Assembly (NCBI RefSeq): GCF_003171515.1
Contig: NC_089391.1
Span: 806,001 to 870,000 of the forward strand
Direction: 5' to 3'
Origin: Pyrenophora tritici-repentis
Lineage: Eukaryota > Ascomycota > Dothideomycetes > Pleosporales > Pleosporaceae
DNA: 64,000 nt
This document shows, piece by piece, positions 41,124 through 51,152 of the stretch. A program made the position numbers and the translations under genes. The notes under the pieces are model-generated. The model did no database searches. It worked only from the letters and a program-made list of their open reading frames with translations, and was not told the DNA's origin. The first letter of the stretch is position 1. Each line of letters starts with the position of its first letter.

Positions 41124-43172
41124 TTGACCCGTGTACAACCCACGACCACCGACGCATCTCTAGCGAACGCAGCTAGCGCAACAAGCGTCAACAAGAACAC
41201 AATGGCAGGAGAGAGAACATCATCGGAAAGAGCACCGGTAGCCAGGACGCCGGCAGTAGGAATGGCGAGCAGTAGTAGAAGAGTGGTACCCACACTAGAG
41301 GCGCTACTAGGGACCACAAACATAAAACCAAGAGAATGGCATCACATCGATCCAGAGATGTGGGAGGACAACCTTGAAGCTCCAGACGATGAGGTAGGGA
41401 TTACTACAGCAACAACGTACATTGCGCGTGCGATTGCGGACTATACAGATCGACCAACAGCAGATGAAGAACTCTTTTGGGAGTTCCGTCAGGACTTTGA
41501 AGGATGGACAGAGGCAATGTTCCTACGTGCCCAGCCAATATACACAAAGGAACTAAAGCGGATCCTCCGCTTTAAGGGAGTGTATACTGGCCGTATTAAT
41601 ATGGCACCTAGTGAGTCTCTAGCTAGGTTATTACGCATGGAGGAGTACCTAGAATGGCCTCAGGACGTATTCCAGTCGGCTGTGTTTGACACACGATCAG
41701 CTGCGCACATGTTGCAAGAGCGGGCACTACGGCAACAACGCAGTGAAGGATCAGTACAGTCCACAGACAGGAGATTATCAAGCCAGGCCCAGAGCCGAAC
41801 CCAAACGCCTGTAAGGACAAGAGGCCGAGACGTAGACAGTCGGCAAACCCGCGATCAAGACCAGACCCACGTCCGTGTGCAAGGACGACAGGAGACCGTT
41901 GAGGAAGAACAACAGATTCAGGACCAGCTGGCAAAAACGATTGAGAAAGCCCAAAACCAACCAATCCGAAGCCAGCCTGTAGAGACAACTGAATCCGCAC
42001 CGCAGCCAGCCTATCAGCGCGTCCAAAGTCAGCAACCTCCCCTCACCTACAACAACTTCGACCGATTCCGCGAGTATACACCAGCATACCCGCAACGTCC
42101 GAAGGGACCGAGCGTTCCCCAATTGTGCCCTCTGGTGAAACAGACCCGTACAAGGCAGTTCCACCAATCGAGTTTAGCAATGAGAAACTAGATTCTAAGA
42201 CGATCAATGTCTTCGTGAAAATGTGGGACCGAGACAAAAAGTATACGGGAAAGCCGTACGACCTCCTAGACGATAAATTGAAAATCTTCTACAGCATCTG
42301 TTATCACGCAGACATCGAGCCAGGGCAGTTCCATGCAGTCTTTCCACGGATTCTCGACGGCCGCGCAGAGGAGTATTACCTCCACTTCGTCGATCAGCGG
42401 ATGGATACGTTCTTGACTGCCTACACAAAGCTCAAGAACCACTTCGACACAGACGTCAACCACGGCCATTACTACGCGGACTGGACGACGACATCGTTTG
42501 TCAAAGTCCGCAGGGAGAACCCCGAAAAGAACCTCCACGAGGTCCTTGACATCATGCTGGACAAGCTCCAATTGTGTCAAAGAGCACTTGGACAGCAGTA
42601 CATGGAGAATACGCGCTCCGAACGACTGTAATCACAGCATGCCGAGGCGTGAAGGAGCTCGAGATGGCACTCTACAAGCCGTCTCTAGAATGCGAGGTTC
42701 TGTTTGGAGATCTGCGATCGTCAATCGAAAACTCACTCGCCATGACCGTCTCCGTCAACTTCACTGAGGCGGATACGGATAGCCAGTACTACTTGGATCG
42801 TCGGTACAACAACAACAGCTCTGGAAGATTGCGAGGGAATTACAACCCTCGTGGTGGACGCAGCGGATTCACCCGCGGACGCGGTGGGCTTCAGCACCGC
42901 TCTGGAGTCAACACACAAATCGACAAGAAATGTTACGTCTGCAGCAAGACAGGCTGTTGGTCCACAAACCATACGCTTGAAGAAAGAAAACGCTCAAAAG
43001 CGCAGTACATCACACACTGCGCGATTACGGGAGAGCAAATGGAGTTTAGCACATTTCTCGTCGCGTACGAGGGGAAGAAGTCGACCAGTTCTTCCTAGAG
43101 GAGCAAGACGAAGATGATGAAGACCAAAGACTGGCAGTTAAGTACCTCACAGATCAGGCCTTTCTGCACCAC
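41124..43172 (+). pseudogene. Copia3 gag region, three successive frame changes
   Basis: Three overlapping ORFs cover Gag: 41124-42191, 42125-42631 and 42574-43098. The pol frame opens upstream of its first ATG with GEEVDQFFLEEQDEDDEDQ. Each step is a shift to the -1 frame, as if one base had been lost or -1 frameshifting occurred. The middle ORF has gag-like content (FVKMWDRDKKYTGKPYDLLD). The third has an RG-rich stretch (GRLRGNYNPRGGRSGFTRGR) and an unusual zinc knuckle CYVCSKTGCWSTNH, spacing Cx2Cx4Cx4H instead of Cx2Cx4Hx4C. The first could start at ATG 41202. Either the copy is defective or the assembly has indels. Confidence 0.75.
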
Positions 43173-46100
43173 GTGACCGGAGAAGACGTCTACAGGTGCA
43201 AGGAGCCTATTACGCCCGCAACGCAGTTCCTTATCGAGGATCGATACTCGCGAATCACGTACCAAGGCATTCTTCCTGACACTGGTGCCTCAAATGTATC
43301 GACAGCCGGAAAGGAGCAGTTCCTGGCGCTCCAAACTGAGGACCCCACCGTAACTCTAGATACGTCTACTGCTGGAAACGCATCTGTGCAATTTGGCAAA
43401 GGAAGCGTCACTACTTCGATTGGAACCGCACATGTATCGACACAGATTGGAAAGATCAAATTTGAGGTCTTGAACGCACCCACCCCGTTTCTCCTCTGTC
43501 TGAAAGACATGGACCGGCTCCACGTGTACTTCAACAATACTACGGACCAGCTGGTACAAGGAAAAGCTACCTTTCCAGTGATTCGCAAATGGGGACACCC
43601 GTGGTTCCACCTAAGCAAGGCAGAGCGCGCGCGCGTATTCCTTACGGAGACTGAGCTCCGACGCTTACACCGGAGGTTCGGGCATCCAGCCGTCGAACGG
43701 CTGATACGATTGCTCAAACGCGCAGGACACGAGGACGTGGATGAACGGCTGCTCCGAGAGATCCAAACGTTCTGCCATCACTGCCAAGCGCATGATCCAG
43801 CGCCGCGCCGATTCAAGTTTAGGCTGAAAGATGATCGGGAATTCAACTTCGAGATCCTCGTAGATGTGATGTATCTGAGTGGGAAACCAGTGCTTCACGT
43901 GATCGATTCGGCTACAACATTCAACGGCGCGCGATTTCTACCGTCTATGAGCGCGAAAGACACCTGGGAAGCACTCCGCCTGCTCTGGATTGATACATAT
44001 CAAGGGCCGCCAGATATCGTCACCCACGACGCTGGCACTAACTTCGCGTCAGTCGAATTCAGATCAGAGGCGAAGATCATGGGAATCACATGTAAACAAG
44101 TGCCAACCGAGGCCCATTGGTCTATCGGCAAGGTAGAAAGATACCACGCACCGCTCAGACGCGCGTACGAGATCCTGAGGACAGAGCTTGACACTGGCAC
44201 CAGCGACGCCGCAGTGTTGCAGATGGCAGTCAAGGCCGTCAACGACACCGCAGGCCCAGACGGGCTCGTACCCACGCTGCTCGTCTTCGGTGCATACCCC
44301 CGGATATCTATGGATTCACCACCATCTCCCTCGATAACCCATCGCGCAGAGGCAATCCAGAAAGCGATGAGGGCGCTGCGGAAGGCTGCAGCGGAACATG
44401 CAGTGAGCAACGCACTTGGTACCAGGAATGGGCCTACCACAGACGGGGTACTATCACTGCCTCTTCAGAGTGAGGTGATGGTATGGCGCGAGAAGAATGG
44501 ATGGCAAGGGCCGTATAGAGTCATCGATATGAAGGACCACGATGTTACTGTAGACATGATCAACGGCCCAACGACGTTCCGATCCACTGTCGTAAAACCG
44601 TACTATCGCGATCTGACTACAGCGATAGACGGCGCAGATCAAGGCACAGGTGGATCTCCGACCACAGACGAAGCGATTGCTGATGAACCGCCACTACCGG
44701 TACCACCGGCGGAAGCCACCCAAGCGGCTCAGCCGCGCAAGCGGGGCCGCCCACCTGGATCAAAGAACAAGCCCAAGGTGCAGTACCTGTCGAAGAAGGA
44801 GGAGGACGATTACGCCCTGGCCGTCAAGCTACGCAATGACGGCGTGATTAACGTCCCGGGCGCTCCATTCGAAGCATCCGATCAGAAGGAGATCGACGAC
44901 CTCGTCGGCCGTGGAGTATTCAGTTTTGAGCTGTTTGACCCAACTCTACACGGCGGGTATCGTATCTTTAAATCGCGCATGGTCCGCGAAGTCAAAGGCA
45001 AGACCATGGTCCCGTACGAGAAATCACGCCTCGTTGTTCAAGGTTACAATGACGAGGGCAAACACGAGATCCTGACGCAGTCGCCAACCATCCAACGAGC
45101 CAGCCAACGCCTGATTCTAGCCCTAGCGCCTGCATTACTCGATGAGGGCATGGTTGTGGAACTACGAGATATCACGCAAGCGTACCCACAGGCACAAACA
45201 GAGCTATTCCGCACGGTTTTAGCGCACCTCCCAAAGGAGCTTATAACAAAGTATCCCGAGGGAACAATTATTCGCGTAATCAAGCCACTCTATGGGATCG
45301 CGGAAGCAGGAGTCCACTGGTTTGCTACGTACCAAGGACACCACTGCAAGGAGCTCGACATGGCTACATCAACGTATGACCCGTGCCTCCTGATCACGAA
45401 CGGGAGACGGGAAGCGTTTGGAATAGTGGGCCTGCAGACAGACGATACTCTCGCGATTGGGACGCCTGCATTCTCTGGTGCAGAAGACGCTGCGCTCCAG
45501 AAAGCCAATTTTCGAGCCAAGCCCAAGGAGAGACTGTCCAAAGAAGTATCACTCGAGTTCAACGGATGTACTCTAACGTTGCGCGGAGACACGATTCTAC
45601 TTACGCAGAAGGGACAAGGTGCCAAGATCGAAATTATTGATCCGAAGGCAGCAAACCGAGCACAGAAGTACATGGAGCAGCGCGCGCGTGGCGCGTACAT
45701 TGCGTCGATATGCCAACCTGAAGCATCGTTCGATCTTTCCGCGGCTGCGCAAATACAACAACCTAAGGACACGGAATACGTGAAGCTTAACCGCCGGCTG
45801 CAGTGGCAATCTGAGAGCATACAACGAGGCCTGCGATACGTCCCTCTCGACCTCGCTACAGCAAAGCTGGTAGTGTTCACAGACGGATCCTTCGCGAACA
45901 ACCAAGACCTTAGCTCACAGCTAGGGTACCTACTTATCCTTGCGAATGAGTCGAGTCGACAAGACAGCACGTTTGATATTCGTGGTAACGTAATCCATTG
46001 GAGTTCGACCAAATGCAAACGCGTTACCCGGAGCGTTCTTGCCTCAGAAACGTACGGCATGGTTAGCGGTGTCGACATCGCTATCGCTATCCTGACAACC

Positions 46101-46409
46101 CTCAAGATGATTACAGGACGCCTAGGTCTACCACCGATCCCACTTATTGTGTGTACGGATTCATACTCCTTGTATGAATGCCTCGTCAAACTCGGAACAA
46201 CTGCTGAGAAGCGACTGATGATCGACATCATGGCGCTTCGGCAGTCATACGAGCGTCGCGAGATCACTGAGATCCGCTGGATCAACGGAGAGGACAACCC
46301 CGCGGACGCATTCACGAAAGCAACACCAAATCGCGCGTTAGAACGTTTCATCGAAAGCAACAAGCTGTCAATCCGAGTAGAGGGATCTGTGCAGCGACCT
46401 ACGGAGTAG
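43173..46409 (+). CDS. Copia3 pol: protease, integrase, reverse transcriptase, RNase H
   Basis: A 1078-codon open frame. Protease: GILPDTGASNVSTAG (about 34-48). Pre-integrase: LHRRFGHPAVERL, with FCHHCQAHD. Integrase core: ILVDVMYL, VTHDAGTNF, HWSIGKVERYHAPLRRAYE (about 225-370). A basic GRPPGSKNKPK motif (AT-hook-like) lies near residue 520. Reverse transcriptase: YEKSRLVVQGYND, ELRDITQAYPQA, and GLQTDDTLAIG where most Copia RTs have YVDD. RNase H: LVVFTDGSFANNQD, SVLASETYGM, VCTDSYSLYECL. The order IN-RT-RH marks Copia. This group is diverged from Copia1 and Copia2 (no YVDD, different LTR and primer site). Confidence 0.92.
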   Translation: MTGEDVYRCKEPITPATQFLIEDRYSRITYQGILPDTGASNVSTAGKEQFLALQTEDPTVTLDTSTAGNASVQFGKGSVTTSIGTAHVSTQIGKIKFEVLNAPTPFLLCLKDMDRLHVYFNNTTDQLVQGKATFPVIRKWGHPWFHLSKAERARVFLTETELRRLHRRFGHPAVERLIRLLKRAGHEDVDERLLREIQTFCHHCQAHDPAPRRFKFRLKDDREFNFEILVDVMYLSGKPVLHVIDSATTFNGARFLPSMSAKDTWEALRLLWIDTYQGPPDIVTHDAGTNFASVEFRSEAKIMGITCKQVPTEAHWSIGKVERYHAPLRRAYEILRTELDTGTSDAAVLQMAVKAVNDTAGPDGLVPTLLVFGAYPRISMDSPPSPSITHRAEAIQKAMRALRKAAAEHAVSNALGTRNGPTTDGVLSLPLQSEVMVWREKNGWQGPYRVIDMKDHDVTVDMINGPTTFRSTVVKPYYRDLTTAIDGADQGTGGSPTTDEAIADEPPLPVPPAEATQAAQPRKRGRPPGSKNKPKVQYLSKKEEDDYALAVKLRNDGVINVPGAPFEASDQKEIDDLVGRGVFSFELFDPTLHGGYRIFKSRMVREVKGKTMVPYEKSRLVVQGYNDEGKHEILTQSPTIQRASQRLILALAPALLDEGMVVELRDITQAYPQAQTELFRTVLAHLPKELITKYPEGTIIRVIKPLYGIAEAGVHWFATYQGHHCKELDMATSTYDPCLLITNGRREAFGIVGLQTDDTLAIGTPAFSGAEDAALQKANFRAKPKERLSKEVSLEFNGCTLTLRGDTILLTQKGQGAKIEIIDPKAANRAQKYMEQRARGAYIASICQPEASFDLSAAAQIQQPKDTEYVKLNRRLQWQSESIQRGLRYVPLDLATAKLVVFTDGSFANNQDLSSQLGYLLILANESSRQDSTFDIRGNVIHWSSTKCKRVTRSVLASETYGMVSGVDIAIAILTTLKMITGRLGLPPIPLIVCTDSYSLYECLVKLGTTAEKRLMIDIMALRQSYERREITEIRWINGEDNPADAFTKATPNRALERFIESNKLSIRVEGSVQRPTE

Positions 46410-46522
46410 GCACATATGCCTATTTGGAATCCCTCTCAGTGTGTTCTTTTTAGAAGACCCGTTTTTCCTTACATCAGTCGTTACAATAAGAAAAGATTGC
46501 CAGTGTCGGCATACACACGGTG

Positions 46523-46700
46523 TGTCGCCTAATAAGGCCCAATGTACCGCCTCGATCCTACTTCGGCCCAACTCGGACCCAACGTTATGTATACCTTCGT
46601 AGCCCCCACATTCGTAGAATCATCATACACCAGAATACCAATACACAAGATTACCTTAGCTACTGTTATTCACCGTACGATCGTACAAGGCCTTCCAACA
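46523..46700 (+). repeat. Copia3 3' LTR
   Basis: 178 bp, identical by eye to the 5' LTR. Followed by the duplication AGAAG. Confidence 0.95.
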
Positions 46701-47004
46701 AGAAGGGCTTCTTGATTGGCTTGATAGGCAGAAGCAAGAGAATATTCAGCAGGCGTCAATGGGAGAAGAAGGAGGTTCGAGCATCTCTCCAGGATGGATC
46801 ACGCGAGTTTCTGACACTCCTGGCCTGCTGCTGCGCCGATGGGAGCTCGCTGCCCCCAAGCCTCATCTACGCATCTGCGAAAGGAGCTATACGATCAAGT
46901 TGGGTAGAGGATATCAAGACAGGAGAACATGATATCTTTGTCTCATCATCTCCAACAGGCTGGTCAAACAATAACATTGGTCTAGCTTGGCTTGAGCAGG
47001 TGTT

Positions 47005-48199
47005 ATTATTATTATTATTATTATTATTGATCCATTTAGAGTCCTTTTCAGTAAGAGACTATGCAAGACTTTGGCCTAGGCCGTTCTATATAGGTGTTTT
47101 TTCTGTATATGGTTTCTTTGGGGTAGTACAATTTGGATGGTGTTTTGCGTACTCCTACTCTAGAGTAGTTCTAGGGTAGGCGCTGGTGCTAAAGAGCAGT
47201 GTGGTGAACAGAAAGAGATGTAACAGCGAGCTCTTTGCGAAAAGAAATATTGTTTGTAGTTTTATACAGTGTCTGTCTGTTGTTTTGTGTAGGCGTCTGT
47301 ATATAGGGATCTACAAGAGAGAGAATAGATCTATACAGCTATTGCCTGGTCGATGTTTTGCTCGTGCGTGTGCTAGTGAAAGCAGGTGCTGGAGCGGTTC
47401 GGTATATGGGGTCGGTATATCGAGTCGGTTTAGGGCGTTCGGTGGAGAGGGTATTTGGTGTAGGCGTCTGTATATAGGGATCTACAAGACAGAATAGATC
47501 TATACAGCTATTGCCTAGTCGATGTTTTGGGCGTTTTGGTGTAGGCGTCTGTATACAGGGATCTATTATAACCTAACAATAATAGACCTATACAGCTATT
47601 GCCTAGTCGATGTTTTGCTCGTGCGTGTGCTAGTGAAAGCAGGTGCTAGAGCGGTTCGGTATATGGGGTCGGTATATCGAGTCGGTTTAGGGCGTTCGGT
47701 GGAGAGGGTATTTGGTGTAGGCGTCTGTATATAGGGATCTACAAGAGAGAGAATAGATCTATACATCTAGTGCCTGGTCGGTGTTTTGCTCGTGAGTGTG
47801 CTGGTGACAGCAGGTGCTGGAGCGGTTCGGTATATGGGGTCGGTATATCGAGTCGGTTTAGGGCGTTCGGGTATAGGTAGCATCTAGATATATAGGCCTA
47901 TTACTTTGCAGCAATAGAGCTATATACCTAAGGAAGAGCCGTTGCTCTGTCGGTTTCGTAGAGGGTGCCTTCGATCGAACATCTAAAATCAGTTGGCGCA
48001 CGGGCCACTTGCAGAGATTTCTCTCAACTAAGGCCAGGTAACAACTCTGTCAAAGTTGCAGCGGCCAGCGCGCCCGCCACAACGCCTGCACGCAAAAGCA
48101 GACGTTGGAAACTGATTCTAGGAAGGCATTTCAATGGAATTGAGATGAAACAAGGGCAATCCAGGACCTTTTTGTCATCTCGAAAAGTTGGTGTTCGTG
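47005..48199 (-). mobile_element. Internally deleted LINE2-type element with tandem 5' repeats
   Basis: This insertion in pogo2 is flanked by the 13-bp duplication TTGAGCAGGTGTT (46992-47004 and 48200-48212). On the minus strand it ends in an (AAT)n tail (47003-47028). Its last about 280 bp match the LINE2 3' end from the stop codon on: CACTGTATAAAACTA, TACATCTCTTTCT, CTGCTCTTTAGCACC, TAGAACGGCC, ACTGAAAA.GGACTCTAA. RT and RNase H coding sequence is absent. Instead a tandem array (47288-47876) and a 5' segment (47880-48199) follow. It looks like a LINE that kept its 5' and 3' ends and lost its ORFs, moved by the machinery of a full-length relative. Confidence 0.8.
47288..47876. repeat. Tandem array, about 170-176 bp units
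   Basis: The units begin at GTGTAGGCGTCTGTATA: 47288, 47458 (short, 81 bp), 47539 and 47715. Shared blocks include AATAGATCTATACA, CTATTGCCT.GTCGATGTTTTGC, GGTGCTGGAGCGGTTCGGTA and TCGAGTCGGTTTAGGGCG. Long units differ by a few substitutions. In the minus orientation of the host element the array lies between its 5' end and the 3' UTR, the place of promoter monomers in some LINEs. Confidence 0.8.
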
Positions 48200-49442
48200 T
48201 TGAGCAGGTGTTTGATCGCTGTACAAAGCAGCGATCAGGGAGATGGAGATTACTCATCCTTGATGGCCATGGATCTCATGTCACGATGGAGTTTATCAAG
48301 TACTGCGATCGCCATAGGATTATCCTCATGATCCTTCCTCCCCATTCGACTCACACGCTCCAGCCGCTCGATGTAGTGCTATTTAAGCCACTCTCTCAAG
48401 CCTACTCCAACGAGCTCACCAATCATCTCCATAAGGCTCAAGGCCTCGTCCCAATCAAGAAAGGAGACTTCTTCCCACTCTTCTGGAGCGCATGGATATC
48501 CTCCTTCACAGAGAACCTCATATTGAAGGCCTTCGAAGCTACTGGGATCTGGCCGATAGATGCCAACGTTATCCTTCGTAGATTTGCCAGCACGCCAGAA
48601 GCTGAGAGAAGCTCATCGTCAGGGCTCTCTGATCATGACTGGAGAAAGCTCGATCGGTTAGTACGAGCTGCTGTTAATGATAGCCATCAGTATGAGGCAA
48701 GAAAGCTGCGCTCAAGCGTTCACTATCTCTCTGTGCAGTATGAGCTTTTGCAGCATGAGAATGAGGGCTTAAAGGAGGCTCTTCAACACAAAAAGAAGCA
48801 CAGGAAGAAGGGCAAAGCTCTTGATCTTCAACAGCGCCAGGAATATCACGGTAGCGCTGTCTTCTGGTCTCCTCGCAAGTTGCGTGAGGCTCGAGTTAGA
48901 GAAGCAGTACGGGAGCGAGATGAGACGGAGGAGAAACTCCAAAAAGCACGGGCCAAGAAGCAGCGCGAGGAGGCTCAACTGCAGCGTCAAGTTGAGCTCG
49001 AGGAGAAGCGTGTGGAGAGGCAGAGGCTTAAAGAGATGAGGGAGGTTGAGCGAGCTGAGAAAGCAGCTGAACGCGCGCGCAAAGTTGAAGCTCAACACCA
49101 GAAAAAATCTATCCAACAAGCTCAACAACGCAAGCGTAAAGCCTCACGAGTACTCTCACCAAGTAACAAGCGTCAAAAACGCGCTGGCGCTGCTCACGCT
49201 GGTGTTCAAGCTGGAGATGAGCTATCTGCTACTCCAGCCAAAGTCACATCACGTGGCTGCAACGTCAACCTCCCACAAAAATATAGATAGTACAAGTTGA
49301 TCGCAAGCATCTGACTACTGCTATACTACGTTTTTATTAATATTGAGCTATTATGTGGCGTTGTACAGCCTCATTTTTGAGATCGCTAAGATAGTGTTCG
49401 GCGTGCACGAGATGAATCCGTGCACGAGGTGCACGGACACGT

Positions 49443-49883
49443 TACCTACGACGATAGCCTGGCTGGCGATATCGCATTTAGACCACGAATGCTTCGGCGT
49501 GCTTGGTGCATCAAGGACGGCGGCAGCAGCGGCGCGCTTTGAGGCTCGGACATTGGCCATGATAGCCGGAAAGAAACACTAAAAGTAAGCCGCGATATAG
49601 GAGACTGGGTGGGCTTAGATAGCTTTAAAAAGTCGAGAGGGTGCTTCTGGTGCTGACTAAGCTAGCTACAACACCAAAAATCTATCACGATATCGCAGCT
49701 GAGGCAAACTTGTTAACCTCATCTAAATCGCCTTAATATCCGCCTACGCGATCAATCAATCAATCAATCCCTAATCAATCTTCGCCCTCCGGATTGGATT
49801 GCCACTAAGAATGCGAGAGATCGGATTGCCAAGCCTCAATCAATCCAGTCAATCAGCCAACCTTGATTGATTTTTGACAACTG
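49443..49883 (-). mobile_element. Terminal part of a hAT-like element (hAT3) with start of an ORF
   Basis: The terminus CAGTTGTCAAAAATCAATC is read on the minus strand from 49883. It is followed by dense ATCA/TTGA repeats (49750-49860, including ATCAATCAATCAATCAATC) as at the ends of hAT1 and hAT2. A minus-strand ORF starts at 49560 (MANVRASKRAAAAAVLDAP) and is cut by pogo2 at its TA target. No transposase core was found. A candidate other end lies at 27938. Confidence 0.5.
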
Positions 49884-49977
49884 TGATGAACGCAAGGTTA
49901 CCAACAAAGATGCTGGAAAACTGGAGGCGGTCGTCGGTATAAACAACAAGCCATGACACAAAAAGAGCAATCTTTTT

Positions 49978-50130
49978 TGTAACAGTTTGGGCATTGCCAA
50001 GATCCACTCTGGTACGAGTTGGGTACGGCTATCGCTACCACACTTTATCATCCCACACACGTATATAGCTGCCCTCCTTGATAGCTATACAATGACAGCG
50101 CAGTCCTCCCCCTCTCCTCACACCGTTACA
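49978..50130 (+). mobile_element. 153-bp TG...CA element, copy 4
   Basis: Starts TGTAACAGTTTGGG and ends CACCGTTACA, exactly 153 bp. The flanks TTTTT (49973-49977) and TTTTT (50131-50135) are compatible with a 5-bp duplication. It carries several substitutions relative to the identical pair at 32222 and 59561. Confidence 0.88.
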
Positions 50131-50283
50131 TTTTTCGTAGGCCGGTGAATTCAGAAAATCATTGTCGTATTCTACTCCGTCTGTTGTCATCCTTGTAATC
50201 CTTAGTAACAAACCAGCGTCTTTCCATGGTGTTATGTGTGCGACCAAGTTTACAACATGTCAAACTTTGCCCAATGTTCTGCA

Positions 50284-50301
50284 CCCCCCCCCCCCCCCCC
50301 C
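50284..50301. repeat. Poly(C) tract, 18 bases
   Basis: An uninterrupted run of 18 C on the plus strand at the 3' end of the exonuclease relic. Possible assembly weak point. Confidence 0.95.
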
Positions 50302-50975
50302 AAATGTTCGCCGCTGGTGAAGTGATCCATCATAACATCATCGTTCCAGGAGTCTCTCTCCTCTTCTATGCTGTCCCCGTCCCAAGCACTCTTGGCACTG
50401 TCGACGCCGTAGCCTCTGTGAGTTTCACAACACGACACTGCCAATCGCTTTTGGGTTGCTTCCCGAATTTGGGATACCCAAAATGGTCCCCCAACTTCAT
50501 TGAGGTTTGCAAGCAACCGATCATGGTATTTCTTCCACAAGACCGGCAAATGCAGGATCCTCTCATCGAACTGTTTGCGTCCGCCCAGGTTATCTGCGAT
50601 GGGCACGTTGATGTCAAGATTTGAGTCCCGGGCAATACACTGGTCAAGCCCTGCAAGCCACTAGCGGTCAATATCGCTCCGGCACAGTGCGAGCTCCATC
50701 ATCTGCACTTCGTGAATGTGAGCTCTTACGGTGCAAGGCTACAGACCACTATTAGTACTTTTTTCGACACTAGGTTGAGTAGAGCAAACCGGGTTGAACA
50801 GCCTGATAGCGCAGCTATCGAAAAGAATCTTTGCTGTCTTACGCGCATCGAAGAAGACCTTAGTCACTGCACCAGTCTCGAGAAAGCTTTTCAATGCAGA
50901 CGCACTTCTCTCCTTTTGACGTAGGGCCTCGACGAGATATGGAAGGTCAACGGCACTGACAGCACGCGTCGGAGC

Positions 50976-51152
50976 TGTAACGGGCTGAGCCTCGAGTCAC
51001 ATGACTAGGCTGCTAGCCTAGTTGCTTCCCCGGCAACGTGAGGGCCGTGCACCAACCCAAACACAGCAGGCTCGCTGCTCGCGTCTTACCTTCTTTTTTC
51101 ATCTTGACTGTAAATAGCATCTGGACTAGGTAGCTGGAATACAGTTCCTACA
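50976..51152 (-). repeat. LTR-like insertion in the exonuclease relic
   Basis: About 177 bp with TG...CA ends on either strand (TGTAACGGGCTGAG ... TTCCTACA). The minus strand shares GGTGCAC and CATGTGACT and the CCCGTTACA-type ending with the Copia2 LTR. It separates two coding pieces of the exonuclease relic. No matching TSD was found (GGAGC, GATCG). Confidence 0.5.

Larger units (their letters stand above)
40721..46700 (+). mobile_element. Ty1/Copia retrotransposon (Copia3) inside pogo2
   Basis: 5980 bp. The 178-bp LTRs (40721-40898 and 46523-46700) start TGTCGCC, end TTCCAACA and are identical by eye. The 5-bp duplication AGAAG flanks the element (40716-40720 and 46701-46705). It lies in the codons of the first catalytic Asp loop of the pogo2 transposase. 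Pol is intact while gag is frameshifted. Confidence 0.97.
40241..49290 (+). pseudogene. pogo2 transposase in three pieces
   Basis: Piece 1 (40241-40720) has the psq-type HTH (FARKWSVSRATLSRRWRR) and the CENP-B domain, and ends IYNMDEK with the first catalytic Asp. Piece 2 (46706-46999, after Copia3) begins GFLIGLIGRSKRIF, exactly as expected after DEK, and ends AWLEQV. Piece 3 (48213-49290, after the deleted LINE) begins FDRCTKQRSGRWR. It includes Asp two (LILDGHGSH), LQPLDVVLFKPL with Asp three, and a long coiled-coil C-terminus rich in Lys, Glu and Arg. Each insertion kept its TSD and the frame fits across both. The gene was intact before being hit. Confidence 0.92.
40142..49442 (+). mobile_element. 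pogo/Fot transposon (pogo2), split by Copia3 and a deleted LINE
   Basis: The ends at 40142 (ACGTGTCCGTGCACC) and 49442 (GGTGCACGGACACGT) form inverted repeats of at least 45 bp with TA outside (40140-40141 and 49443-49444). The repeats contain internal GTGCACGAGGTGCAC-like palindromes. Without the two insertions the element is about 2.1 kb. It appears as a third, related terminus at 58864-58881 and as a relic at 20248-20960. Confidence 0.93.

Noticed and set aside
45290..46363. Minus-strand 357-codon ORF within Copia3 pol
   Set aside because: An antisense shadow of the RT/RNase H coding frame with no family features.
47965..48199. N-terminal extension of the pogo2 transposase piece starting at 47965
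   Set aside because: It belongs to the deleted LINE insertion. True pogo2 coding resumes after the 13-bp TSD at 48213.
50284..50301. Poly(C)18 as a functional element
   Set aside because: A homopolymer at the edge of a degraded gene. It is more likely slippage or assembly noise than a signal, so it is listed only as a repeat.
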